Shown piece by piece: positions 41,441 to 53,002 of a stretch of 64,000 nt of DNA. The DNA lies in assembly GCA_963585895.1 (NCBI GenBank), contig OY757904.1, forward strand, positions 87,082,543 to 87,146,542. The letters run 5' to 3'. Source of the stretch: Sepioteuthis lessoniana. Lineage: Eukaryota; Mollusca; Cephalopoda; Myopsida; Loliginidae. The translations under genes and the position numbers were made by a program. Within the stretch, counting starts at the first letter, position 1; every line of letters begins with the position of its first letter. The notes beneath the pieces are model-generated. The model did not search any database. It saw only the letters and a list, made by a program, of their open reading frames with translations, and was not told where the DNA came from.

Positions 41441-42114
41441 GCGTTCTGTTTTTTTAATTAATCAGTATCTCAGTTTTATCCAACTCAGCGTTTGCGTAAT
41501 TTTGTAATGTTATAAAAACCTAAAAGACTCTTTCAAAAGCTATTTAAAAACACTTTTTATACATGCAAGTAGCCCCTGATGATGGTCTATGAAAGGTCTG
41601 AAAGCACTCGGGATAATTTTGGTAAATTTATCCACCAATTCCAACTTGAAATCAGGAAACTTGAAAGGATCTTAAAATTACGTAGTGGGAGCCTTACCCA
41701 TCTCACCATAATGGACTCTTCTCACCGTTGTTAGTACGGTGAAATTTTGCTGCCAGTGAGGTAGATTAATATCGGTGTTATCCGAACAGTACAAGACTTT
41801 TTACCTTTTCTATGTAACTCTATCTTTCTTGTGTAATATAATCTGTTATCTAATATCCGTGTTTGCGTTTTCATTAGTGACCCATTCCGGGGCCACAAAA
41901 ATTATATAGAAAAAATGTGTTTAATATTTAATTAAACATGCTTAAATGAAAGACTCCTACCCAACCACACACACACATACACATATAAATATATATATCT
42001 GTTCTACAGAACAGAGATAGTAAGATATATATGTTGAATCCTCATTCTTTTAGTTGACTTTAGCGAAGTGAACAGTCATGTCGTGTGCCATACGGACGAA
42101 GAAGTCGTTGATGT

Positions 42115-42540
42115 ATGCGGAGAGACATTGATGAAGTGGAGGCGGATGACTGGGGCGTCTAAAATGGTGGACCTGAAATCGGCCTATTATGCCGACGATT
42201 TTAAGGAAGATATTGGAGAAGACAGAGAAGGTAGACGGCGCCATTAGTTCGTACATTGACGATATCATTGTCAATGAAACAGAACTAATGGCGCCGTCTA
42301 CCTTCTCTATCTTCTTCAATATCTTCCTTAAAATCGTCGACATGATTTTTGGAGCTAAGTTTAATTCAAATCCCAACCTTGTGAGGCAATAGGTTCTTCC
42401 TTTGTACCTGACCAACTTGTACTTCCAAAGATCTTTGTCCACCGTAAGTTGTAAATAAGCCGATGTCAGGTCCACTATTTTGGACACTCCAGTCATCCGT
42501 CTCCACTTCCTCAATGTCTCTCTGCATACATCTACGACTT
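42115..42540. repeat. Inverted duplication of a gypsy-type RT fragment
   Basis: The two halves face each other. Minus-strand sequence from 42540 to about 42280 encodes MTGVSKIVDLTSAYLQLTVD, YKLVRYKGRTYCLTRLGFEL and a KVDGAISS block. Plus-strand sequence from 42115 to about 42275 encodes a shortened WRRMTGASKMVDLKSAYY, then ILRKILEKTEKVDGAISSYI, DDIIVNE. The arms 42190-42250 and 42283-42343 are nearly perfect complements (CGACGATTTTAAGGAAGATA against TATCTTCCTTAAAATCGTCG). The plus half lacks about 35 codons of the palm. The parent is a gypsy lineage different from elements 1-3. Confidence 0.85.
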
Positions 42541-43035
42541 TATGTTATTTTTTTCTTTAATTCTAATAAGTAAAATCATTACAGTTCACCAGTTAGTAAC
42601 TAATGTAGTAAAAATAATCATTTATTCTTTAACTGTGGAAGCAAAAGCGCGAAGAAATTCACTTTTTTACGTTTAAAGGAAATGTTGGATAAAATTTTAA
42701 TGTAGAAATGTTAATGAACCTTTCTCTATTAAAATTTTATTCAAATTTATTGTTTAAACTTTATCTTTTAATTGAAAAATGTTGACTTATGCAAATTTCT
42801 ATCATGGTTAAAAACTTGAGAAACTTTAATTTCGTTGATGTTACATTTTCACCCACACTAATAATGTTTTTTTTAACGATATCAAAAATAAACATCAAAT
42901 TAAATAATGACATTAAATTTATGTAAAAAAAACTTTTTTAATTCATTCTATAATAAAAATAGTTTGTTTTACGTCTTTGAAAAAACTAAATTAAATTCGT
43001 TGTCTAAATTTCTGAGACGAAGCTTGATTTTTATT
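42541..43035. other. AT-rich DNA
   Basis: No gene is seen in this A/T-rich stretch next to the Penelope-like unit. Confidence 0.4.
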
Positions 43036-43097
43036 ATTAAGGGTTTTCGGACTATTGTCTTCATCTTTATTGTTATTTCTACAGCGTTTCGGTCGAT

Positions 43098-43880
43098 ATG
43101 TCCTTCGGCCTTCTTCAGGTGTTTGTCGAACTCGAGAAAGAGCAAGTTAACAAATTACCCTTCCTCGATGTATTAGTAACACGCACAGAGCAAGGATTCA
43201 GGTCATCTGTGTATTGTAAGCCCACCTTCACCGGACGGTACCTCAATTTCAACTCCCATCATCCATATACAGTAAAGAAAGGAATAGTCCGTTGCTTATA
43301 GCATCGAACAAAAACCATTAGTAGCGATACTGATGCATATCAAGAAGAAATGATTAGTCTGAGACACAACCTCCATCGTAACAACTACCCAGAGCGCATA
43401 ACATCGGCTCCAAGAAACATAGATAGGAGGATAGAGGACAATACCCGAAAACTCGCCACTGGATGTCTGTCCTATGTCAAAGGACTAGCCGAAAGGATCC
43501 AAAAGATATGTAGTCCATATGACATCAGGACAGTATTCACAAGTGGTTCAACTCTCCGGAGATATCTCTTCCGGGTCAAGCCACCAACGGAATTCAACAT
43601 GATCAAGAACTGTGTTTACTCCATCCCTTGCTGTTGTGGTAAAATATACAACGGTGATACAGGCCGCCTACTGAAAGTAAGGCTAGAAGAACATCGGAAG
43701 GCAGTAGCACGAGGTGAGATTGAAAAGTCGGGTATGGCGGACCATATATGGAAGGAAAAGGGAAACCATCTTCCTTTATGGGATAAAGTTGAAATAATGG
43801 ATAGGGCTGAACATTAGAGGATTAAACGGCTTAAGGAATCAGCACATATATTAGGCTACAATGACCTGCTGAGTTGACCA
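43098..43880 (+). pseudogene. Penelope-like C-terminal region with GIY-YIG endonuclease
   Basis: The first part reads LPFLDVLVTRTEQGFRSSVY, CKPTFTGRYLNFNSHHP, matching the RT thumb region of Penelope-like elements, and is stopped near 43300. The second frame at 43350-43817 has LRRYLFRVKPPTEFNMIKNC, VYSIPCCCGKIYNGDTGRLL and KVRLEEHRKAV. This is a GIY-YIG nuclease core in which the YIG motif is YNG and the catalytic-type Arg (RLEEH) is present. A stop replaces a residue after DRAEH, and RIKRLKESAHILGYNDLLS continues the family C-terminus. The nuclease would nick target DNA for priming. The stops make this copy defective. Confidence 0.85.
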
Positions 43881-44049
43881 GGTATAGAGTTGAATACAAC
43901 ATGGGAACCGATAATTAAAAAGGCTAGATGAAAAAAAAAAAATCTGAATATGAGCACAAATAAAAAGAAAATCATACGTAATAGTAGTAATCCCAATCAA
44001 GTAAGAACATTAAGTTTATAAGTCCCAAAAATTCACTTTGAATTGTCCA

Positions 44050-44200
44050 GCAAGACACATAGCGTAACGGTTATAGGTGTTGGTTCCCTTAGCTTCTAAG
44101 GAGACAATCATCTGGAGGTTGCAGGTTCAATCCCGACTGCAGGCGATTAACAATACAGGAATACTTAAAACTGGTACCCGGTTATGGCTAACAGAATCAG
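44050..44200 (+). mobile_element. tRNA-derived SINE head
   Basis: TAGCGTAACGGTTATAGGTG (A-box region, near 44060) and GCAGGTTCAATCCCGACTGC (B box and T arm, 44121-44140) are spaced as in pol III SINE promoters. It sits inside the Penelope-like unit, between the coding region and the right inverted repeat. The tail is not clearly delimited. Confidence 0.6.
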
Positions 44201-44259
44201 AACAGGTGACCCCGTGGATTCAATAAAGGACGAAGTTCGGTGAATGTTCCCGAGTTCGA

Positions 44260-44300
44260 TAAACACCTGAAGAAGGCCGGAGGACATATCGGCCGAAACG
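44260..44300 (+). ncRNA. Hammerhead-like core in the Penelope terminal repeat
   Basis: CTGAAGA (44267-44273) fits the CUGANGA core. GGCCG...CGGCC (44275-44279 and 44290-44294) gives a stem II, and GAAAC follows directly at 44295. One extra A lies between the core and stem II, and stem III and the cleavage site are not clear, so activity is doubtful. The inverted repeat at 43085-43125 carries a similar string on the minus strand. Hammerhead motifs are established in Penelope-like elements. Confidence 0.4.
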
Positions 44301-44769
44301 TTGTGGAAATAATAATAACGATGAAGACAATAGTCCGAAAACCCTTAATGCTAAATTAAATTTGTTTAATGTTTTGCTTCTTAGAATAACGCAAATTGCT
44401 CAAAAAGAATTGCATTTTATCAATAAATAATTCTTTGAACTTTAATTAAACAATGTTGAACGAACTTTAAAAGGGAAAATGCCAAAAATGAATTAAACTT
44501 TAATTAAAAAATGTTAAAGCTTTAAACTTAAATAAATCTTTTTGTGTGAGTGAATTTAAGTCCCAAAGTTTCCTTTTTACAATTTAAACAAAAATAATGT
44601 ATCTACTCAAACTAAAATAATCAAATATACTTACTTCAACTAAATAAGTTAAATGATATTTCAATAAAAGGTAAAATTAGAAGATTCCTTTGAATTTCTT
44701 GTGCCGAAAACACAAGGCTTTTTACAAAGAGCACAGTAGTTAGCTCAAACTAAATCTAAAATGACCAAA

Positions 44770-45420
44770 TTTTATCTTTGCAAGAAAAACCGGCCTCCAG
44801 TCTAATGACTTGTGTGCGCTATGAAGTGGCCTGTAGTATAGAACGCCATGATCAGTCTCCAATTCTTTTTCATTTTTTACGAACATCTTGATATCGTCCA
44901 TGTACATAAGGTGATTAATCTTTTTTTGCGATTTTGTAAATTTGTAGTCCCCAGTGCATTTTCAAAGTATGTGATTGATTGGCATCGTTGCTATTACTAA
45001 TAGTAATGGCAAAAGCGCATCTCCCTGAAAGAAGCCACTCTCGATGTTCACTTCTACAAATGTGTTCCTCCCTCTATCAATTCTACTTCCCGATTACTTA
45101 TGACTTCCTTGATGAATTTGACGACTTTGTCAGATATCTTGTACATTTTTGACAGTCTACTATCCAACTTTGAGGGACTATATCATCAGCCTTTTTCTTG
45201 TTAATTGACACCGTGGCAACGTTTTCCCGTCTCGCTTTGCTCTCATTGAGAATGTGCTGATCAATGTACTGTAAATCACCTATTCCTCTTGTTCTCTTGT
45301 GGTTTCTTTTTTGTTCTTCAGGAAACAATCCGCGATTATCTCGTGAGTCATAGATCTCCTCTCTAATCTGTACTTTTTGGATTTTCCACATCATAGGTAG
45401 ATACATTATCAGTCTATATT
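44770..45420 (-). pseudogene. Non-LTR reverse transcriptase fragment (R2/R4-like type)
   Basis: The minus strand reads MMWKIQKVQIREEIYDSRDN, RGLFPEEQKR, YIDQHILNESKARRENVATV and IVPQSWIVDC in 45406-45098. FQGDALLPLLL- and HLMYMDDIKMFVKNEKELE-type blocks follow in shifted frames down to about 44850. The MYMDD catalytic motif is plain near 44898. The sequence is recalled as belonging to LINEs with a restriction-like endonuclease, but that domain is not present here. Multiple frameshifts show an old, truncated copy. Confidence 0.75.
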
Positions 45421-48146
45421 ACTTAGGCACGGTTCCTTTTTTGTTGGGAGGTTTTTTCTGGATCAGATTAGTCTTTCCTTTTGTCATCCTTTCAGATATC
45501 TTCGCTTCTTCTGGGTATCTACTCAATTCAAGTGTCAGTCTATACTGGATAGACGTGATTTTTTTAAAAATCGGGATCCATGTAAGCAATCATAGCCTGG
45601 TGTTTTCCAATTTGGTAGTTTTTTAGCGTTGTTATGGGTAATTCTCTGGGTATTTCACCTCAAGGCCTTTTTCAAGTCTTTGTAATTATTTTTTCATGTT
45701 AATAATACAGAGTGTTCTGTTTCATATTACTTATTTCTCGTTACGATCCAACAGTGAGTAAGTCTTTTACTTGTTCCAGTTTTACTCTTCCTATATTTGT
45801 TTTATATCATTGTATTCTGTTGTATGATTTTTATTTTATGTTTATTTTCTATTTGTGCTAACGTAAGATTTGAGTGTATAACTCTAGCTGCATAGCAAAA
45901 TATATGCAATGTGATCATGGAATTGTTTTGTAAAATTTATTTCCTTGGAAATAAATTCGTTATAGCGAGAAAAAAAAGTTGTTTTGTCTCAAGAAATATA
46001 ATCGTCGCCTCTTTTTTGCATGTTAATGGTAGAGTAACTACTCCTCTTCCCGTGTTTCTATATTCTTTTTTACACCTTTCTTTCTCTCCCCTCTCCTTGT
46101 AAGCCTCAGTTCACAATTATCACGGCTTACTTCTATAGTCGAGGCTTAGTTAACTTCCAAAACCTTATTTTTCGTACCCACATGTTACAAGCTCGGGGTA
46201 ATTCGAAAACCTTAACACATTCGCTTGCTGTCGCAATTTCTTTTCATGTCCTTCAAGTCTAATTTTATCACAGAATAAGTTCACCCCATTATAAATTAAC
46301 TTGTTTAGTTTAGCTTATGTTGCACGTTGTGATATTTGGTAATAATTTGTTTAGCTTGACTTTTCCAGTCTTGGTTCCTAAGGGATGGTAATGTAGTCTT
46401 CTTTTCAGTCATGATTTTCTTTAATAACTCTACATTTATTTTGTCTTCATGCATTAGAATTTTGTGGTGTTGAGATGTGAGGTGTTTCGGTTTTCTGCAT
46501 TTTGTTATTCAATTCGGTTTGAGGCTCTTATTTTTCAGTCTTTTTTGCTTCAATTCGGATTGGGGGATCTTGTTCATATCCTTCCCTATTGTATACATAT
46601 TTCTTGTATCCAAAGGTCAGAAAACCAACTTTTTTTAAATTCTAGCTTGATCATCAAGCCTTTCGCTTGTTGTTTTAAATTTAGCGGATTCTATCAAAAT
46701 CTCTATCATTTTTTATAACCTCTTTCCGTAGGATTGCTCTTAAAATAACTGTATATTTTTGTTGTTTTCTTTGGTCTGTTTTTTCCTCTATCGAATAGTT
46801 GTCTTGGTCGTCGTTTGTATGCCTCAAATTATATATGCAATTTAAAAGATCCCTTTTTTTTTCACCTAATCAGTAACTTTCTTCTTCAAATTTTTTGGGA
46901 GCCGATTCGACCCAAACGCGATAGTAAAATAATAACCCTTACTGCGGCCTTTGATGGAACCCGCATGACCAGAGAATCACCACCCCATCTACATTCCACT
47001 TTTTCAACGCCGACGTTTCTCCTTCCCTATCGACATAAACTCAACTCTACCAACACAAATATTGGAACATTTTATTTCTCGATTTTCACTACCATTCAAC
47101 ACACATCAAATTTCCTAAAATTAACTCGTTCCTGTCAATACAACTTCAACATTTTCTCAATTTCACCGACATTCACCAACTCAATTGTTTTTTCAATTTT
47201 CTCCTAACTTATTTCTAAGGGATGCAACTTTCTTTTACATTGAAAAAATGTGAAGAAAGATAACTCCTATAAATTCCAATGAGTAATTTCCTCTTGTTTC
47301 TGTGTTTTTTGTTTTAGTTGTTTTTGCTTTTTTCTTCACTACGTATGTATATATTTACCTGTTTATTCATTTATGTCCAGTGATATTTACTCAGGTTTAG
47401 TTAATCTAACACGAAATTGTATTTATAATACACTCAGTGAGTATCAAAATCATAACACTCATAATTTTCAGGACTAGATTTCCGCACACACACACACACA
47501 CATGTGGGGTTTTTTATAAGCCCCGAGAAGCCCGGTTTATTCCTACGTTTTGTAAAAGAATAGACCGTAATTAAACAGCCGTAGAGAGATGCAACAAAAT
47601 TTATATACAACAACAACAATAAACAGGGTTTTACATCACATGGAACAAACAATGAATGTGTAAGTGTTCACAAAAGAGAGTTCAAGGAAGAGTTCAAGAT
47701 GTAAAATATGGTTAGGTTTGTTGTGAAGGTTGTAAGGTTGAAGGTAAAGTAGGTTTGAAGATAAAATGCCTGATGGAACTTAACTGTGTGCATCCTGTTC
47801 CTTTTAACTCAGCACGTGCGTTTGTCGCTCTTGGGTCCTGGCTGTGATGGAAGGTACCAAATACGTGTGGCGTCAAGGACTGCTACGAAAAGAACCTGTT
47901 GCTAACAGTTGTGGGAGTGGAACCAAAAGAGGGAGAAACTCCAGTGGAGCTCCTTTTTGTAATGGACGCCATGTGACCCCAAGAGGCTGCTGCTGTTCGG
48001 TGAAACAAGATCACCAGTTCCTTACCAAAATTTCTACACACAAACTGTGAGAAAGTTTGGTTTGGTTTGGTTTGATTGGTTGAGTTTCTTTGTTTGACGG
48101 CATATCAACCTTAGTGGGTTGTGTAATACTGGTTATGCTTATAGAA
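45421..48146. other. AT-rich intergenic DNA, no gene supported
   Basis: The stretch is T/A-rich with short accidental frames (for example 45441-45626, 46464-46718 and 46815-47207), none with recognisable motifs. A short (CA)n run lies near 47486-47503. Confidence 0.45.
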
Positions 48147-48262
48147 GAACAGTAGTGGTACTATTTAACCCATAACTATGAGATGAAGGTATTCATACTT
48201 TTATCTAAGTTATTTGAAAGTGAACGAAATAGCATTATGCACTACACCATGGGGACTCTAAA
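48147..48262 (-). mobile_element. SINE relic (TAAATAGTACC-tail family)
   Basis: AACAGTAGTGGTACTATTTA, ACCCATAACTATGAGATGAA and GAAAGTGAACGAAATAGC match the SINE at 16371-16664 and the relic at 4672-4790. CACTACACCATGGGGACTC is the decayed tRNA-like head on the minus strand. Confidence 0.65.
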
Positions 48263-48433
48263 AACAAAAGAAAAAAATTATTAAGAAGGGAAGAAGCTCA
48301 AATTGTAGCTGGCAACGAAAAATACTGGGTCATTGTGCATAACTTCAGAAATCATAATTCAATATCACTCTTGCAGGACCGATAAATACGTCGATTCCGC
48401 TAGCGTTCGTAAATTATATGTGATTGACAGAAG

Positions 48434-48482
48434 ACTCAATAAACGATAAGGACAAGATTTAAATATCAGATCTTTATTGAGT
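48434..48482. terminator. Hairpin with AATAAA on both strands
   Basis: ACTCAATAAA (48434-48443) and TTTATTGAGT (48473-48482) are perfect complements 29 bp apart, so a polyadenylation hexamer is present in each direction. It may end a transcript from the GC-richer block at 48483-49460. No transcript is known. Confidence 0.35.
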
Positions 48483-49460
48483 GAATCATACACGAAAAGT
48501 TTGCATGGTGTAGGGTCGTGGTTGCTGCAACTCAGTGGTGTTGAAGGTCGGTTCGGTTAAAAGGTGTAGCTACCTAAAGGTTCTTAGCGACAGCGAGTCT
48601 AGAAGACCAGGATAGTCTTAGTCATTGGTGTAGCTGGAGTCGGTCGAAGATGTGGACTTATATGTTACAGATGTTGGATTGATCGATGTCCTGGCTTATT
48701 CAGTCCTTGCTTAACCGGGGTATGTCGACGTTAGCCTCGAAGTGTAGGATATAATCAGAGCAGAGCTGTCTCTCGAGGACTGGAGTACTGGGCGTCGGGT
48801 AGGTGTTGTTGGTCGGCTGGTCGTTGTCAAATGCTAGTGACTTGGAACAAAGGCTGTCGAGTAGGACTGGCAGGACAGGAACGACTTTGGACTGTAACGA
48901 CAATTAGCAGTCGTAAACATGTTTGCCCTAATAAGGACTGTTTTTATGCCGTAGTCGTACGATCAGCGGATGAAAGGGTTGGTAGTAACGGCTGTAATTG
49001 ACTTCAGCAGTCAACAGGAAACGGCTGCAAGCTGGAGCATCGTCGGTTGTCGGTGGAGGTCGAGTTTGGTTGCAAGCTTGAACGTAGTCCGCAGAGGACA
49101 GGCTCGGCTGCGAGCCATAGCACGTGTTCACTTCCAGGCAGGAGTGACCGTAGTAGGACGGAGTCGCCACAAGCTAACTCAAGTGCGCTTCGGTTGTGGA
49201 CTTGAACGTGTTCAGCCTCCTGGCTAGATCGACTGCACTTAAGCAGGATTAAACGTTTGACATGCTTGGGTAGGCGACCGCGGTTAAGTGGGATCACAGA
49301 CAGTTAGAACATTTTCAGCTACCAAGCTGGATTGACTACAGATGAACGAGATCACAAGCAAACGGGAAAGTTTAGCGGAAGGTCCGCACGGGAGGAGGAG
49401 TTAAATGAGTAGACCAGGTCGTGCAAAGGTCACACAACACTTTAACCCTAGGCCCTCGTG
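48483..49460. other. GC-richer island of unknown nature
   Basis: This block stands out from its AT-rich surroundings. Words such as GTAGGACTGG, GGACTTGAACG and GACTGTAACGAC recur loosely. Open frames on both strands (60-97 codons) show no known domain. It could be an old LTR or satellite-like repeat. I do not recognise it. Confidence 0.35.
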
Positions 49461-51849
49461 GCTTAGGGTGAAAGTGAAGTAGTCTATGACTTCTTTTATA
49501 TAGAAGGAAGGGGGAGCGTATTTGAATGGTTTTAGTAGCGAAAATTCTCTCTTTTAAATATAAGGGATAATGAAATATTTTATTATACTAACAAGAGGAG
49601 TTTATAAATGCCACGAGACGGTCTGCCGAATTAATTTATTTCGAAAATTGTCCTTGTGTTGATTATAGAAAAATCGCTTGTCAATGTAGTAGTGACGTTG
49701 TTTGTTGGTATCGAGGCTCTCGTTTTTGGTAAGGCTGACGACACGGGAACTCTGCGTTTTTCCAAAGAAGATTTTAGATGTGAGTAGATGACAGGTTACG
49801 ATATCTCCATTATATGTTATCCTCGGTCTAACATGGCCAGAAAAATTTGACTTAGAAGCAGTGTCACCCACCTACCCGACTGCACAAAATGGTCAATGGG
49901 TAATAGTTAACTCCTGATTCCTTAAGCCCCCCATGGAATGTCGATGGAGCTAAACGATTTTTGGCGCCACAAACTCGTATGCTTTAAAAAACGACTTTGT
50001 GTCGAACCTGCCTTTCATGAGTAGGTTCAGTAAACAATATACTTTGATAAAATAATAATGATAATAACATAGTCACGGAATTTTTCTATGGTATATAGCA
50101 AAATATTCGAATACATATATTATTTTACATGTTTTAATATATATCTATATAGAGACAGAGGCAGAGATACGTGGGTCATTAATATAGATGAGGGAAATGT
50201 TTAAAAAATATTTTTTCTTCAGAAGTTTTTTACAAAATTGTAAACTGTGTTGTTTATGGCAAAAATTGTTTTAATTTCCTAAATATTTGTTTTGGGGTTC
50301 TTCAAAATAGCGGCAAATCAATCAGAGCACTCTAGGTTTTAACAGAAGTCTATCATCAAATTTTTGGTGGCTGAGAGTATATTATAGAAAAAAAAAGGTT
50401 TACAAATGGACTAAACATGGGTTTGGCACTACGAGCCGAGTCTAAATGATAGTCTATGGAGTGAAAACCCTTCAATTCTTCGGTTAAGAAAAAAATTCCG
50501 GCCTTAGCGGTCTGTAAAGGAGATTACTAAAGAAAGTCTTCTGGAACATGAAAGGAAAAATCACTATTGATTTCCCTTAAAAAGGTGCAACTATAAATAG
50601 TGCTTCCTATTGCAAAATCTTTATGGAAAATTCACTTTATATATTTGTAGCGGAAGGAAATTTCGTATTTTGGTTTAGCGCGCAATTTAATTCGACGCAT
50701 AATTTCACCCAATCAGGATGACTTATCCTATTCACCCCGGATCTCCTTTCCGGGCAGTAGAAATTGGGTAAGCTGCCAAACACAGTCTCTTTGGCTGAAC
50801 AACACCGTCCAGTGCAGACGTCTCACTGGCGGTTCTTCAATAGCAGCCGCAGCATGGACACATGAGGGAACCTATCTAATTTATGGATTCCTTGCGTCTA
50901 TTTTCTCTTAGATCAAGGAATCCCAGTTGAATATGAAGTAGATAAATTCAATACACCACACACAGGAACAACTTTACGTCACCCCCAAAATTGGCTATGT
51001 CGATGACGATGTCTAATTCCGTTCCGGCGCTTAGCTCCTACTTTACCTCTGGGCAACATTTTTTGGAGACATTCACGCTTCTCCCCCAAACAACCAGAAA
51101 CACAAACTCACGGTGACTCCAAAGTTTATTGCCTCCAACGGCAAACATGACTTTCGCTAAACTACGGCAAACATAATCCCTCGCACGTCCAAAGATACGC
51201 GCTGCTTTCTCAACTCTATCATATCTCCATTCAGTCTCTTTATTTCTTTCCTTCCCACGAGTCTTGCAGCACAAAAGCAAACTAAATATTCCATGCTGCA
51301 AATAAAAACTATCCCTAAAAACATTTCGACTTCGACATCTTGGAACTTTTCTCCTTTATATACCTAACAACAATTAGCGAGGGACCTAACAACACTTAGC
51401 GAGGAAACAACTCAACGTAAACACACACTCACGTAACAATACTTCTCCTCGCTAACAATAACAAATATCCATCACGCTAAATATTGAATTTCTCTCATAG
51501 ATAGATATGAAACGAAGATAAAATTAAAATCAGTCTAACTATTTATATATCACCTTATCTATATCTCCTCCATTCTCTCTCTGTCTCTGACTTACGATGT
51601 CAACTTAAGATATCAAGTTACAATGACTCTGTAGCAGAACGACGATTGAAGGTTGTCTTTGTATATTTTTCGTATAACTGCCGTTAACATTATTCGAATG
51701 AGAGCAAACAAATCGGATACTTATAACTGAAGAAATGTAAAAAGTTCAAAATTTCCACAAAAACAATACAAGAATAATTCCTGACGAATTAACGAAAATA
51801 TTCTATGGCCTTGGCAAGCTTCATAATGTGAGTACAAAATAACATGAAA
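49461..51849. other. Intergenic DNA
   Basis: No supported gene. The 87-codon minus frame at 51038-51301 and the 89-codon one at 49602-49871 have no recognisable motif. A hairpin-like pair, ATGGATTCCTTG / CAAGGAATCC, occurs near 50883-50930. Confidence 0.4.
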
Positions 51850-52106
51850 TACTAGCGGTTAGAGTGTTCGCCAATGGCCCGGGAGACCTGGCTTCAATCC
51901 CAGGTCGAGTCATACCAAAGACTCAAAAAAATGGTACTTGATGCCTCCTTGCTTAACACTCAGCATTATAAGGTACGGATCAAGGGTAAAGTGGAGCAAT
52001 CCAGGGAATGGAGTAGCGCCCTCCCCTACACATTGGTGTAGTAAGCTATCGAAAAGGGAGCCTTCGGGTCACCCTCGACTATGGTCGCCAACTTTACTTA
52101 CTTACA
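51850..52106 (+). mobile_element. tRNA-derived SINE
   Basis: The head has TAGCGGTTAGAGTGTTCGCC (A-box region) and a T arm in which GACCTGG and CCAGGTC pair around CTTCAATC (B box). The body contains GGTACTTGATGCCTCCTTGC and CACTCAGCATTA words, recalled from animal SINEs. The 3' end is a short TTAC-type repeat (ACTTTACTTACTTAC). This is the best-preserved SINE head in the window apart from 16371-16664 and belongs to a different family. Confidence 0.75.
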
Positions 52107-53002
52107 TAAAAAGTATATTTTGTGAAATATCCTTATGTAGTTGAAAGAGTACTTCGTACAAGTTGTAGAATTTTTTAAATATACGTAGGTATAACAGTTT
52201 TGAAGAAAGACTTACAAGTTTAAGAGATGCGACGCAAAGCCCTTGTTCGTGTGGACAACTGCACACGCTACTTGGTTATAGAGGCAGAAGATAATTTGAG
52301 TTTGACGTATTGGCGTTATATACTACTTTGACCATACCACCTAATGGCCATTAGCAATACTATTTAGTAGACAAGGGATGTAATTCCGACAATTCCCATT
52401 TCCTTTTAGTTCGTGATTGCTGACGGATTTCTGCATGACAAAGCTTGGAAGTTTGCTAGTGCAGGTTGTCTGAGACAAAAAGGTAACAGTGCTATTAGTG
52501 TTCCCAAAGGTCGCCGTCTGGACAATTTACTTTTAATAAATAGTAAGGTCACAAACACGCACACTACTCTTCATATACAGGATCTCACTGCTCTTTTGAT
52601 TCAATATCTTAACGAACTTCTCCAAAGCCGCTTGCTGAAAAGTTTTGATGCACCTCGTACTTGGTTTTATCTCCTAACCCATTTTTAAAAGAGACAGTGA
52701 GAACAGAATCAGATGGAAGATTACTGGACAGGATGACACCAACAACAACCAGCTAACATATTACTATTCATGATAAATGTTAAATGTATTGTCATATCTT
52801 TGTGTATGTTGTAGTGGATAGAAAAAGAAAATTGAAACTAAATTAAAAATAAACATTTAAAAAATGCTGAAACTCCCAAAAGCCCTTGACAGAAAAATAG
52901 TTGATGCATGTGCAAAAAGGAATTCTCTCGCCAAAAGCAATAAACCCGTTCTCTTTCAGCAGTGACCAGTAGAGTGACACCTTAGAATAATTAATTCTTA
53001 CT
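52107..53002. other. Intergenic DNA
   Basis: A 91-codon frame at 52413-52688 has ordinary composition but no motif that I recognise, and nothing around it suggests a gene. Confidence 0.35.

Larger units (their letters stand above)
43036..44349 (+). mobile_element. Penelope-like 3' unit between ~100 bp inverted repeats
   Basis: The left repeat (43036-43136) and right repeat (44250-44349) are reverse complements of each other over about 100 bp. They share ATTAAGGGTTTTCGGACTAT, TGTCTTCATC and GAAGAAGGCC-containing words. Between them lie the C-terminal Penelope coding region with a GIY-YIG domain and a tRNA-like SINE. Penelope-like elements are known to carry terminal repeats in unusual direct or inverted arrangements. 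Confidence 0.75.

Noticed and set aside
51850-51910. Functional tRNA gene
   Set aside because: The A and B boxes and T arm are good, but the acceptor stem does not close and a SINE body follows directly.
52413-52688. 91-codon ORF as a possible host gene exon
   Set aside because: No motif is recognised, there is no convincing splice context, and the surroundings are repeats.
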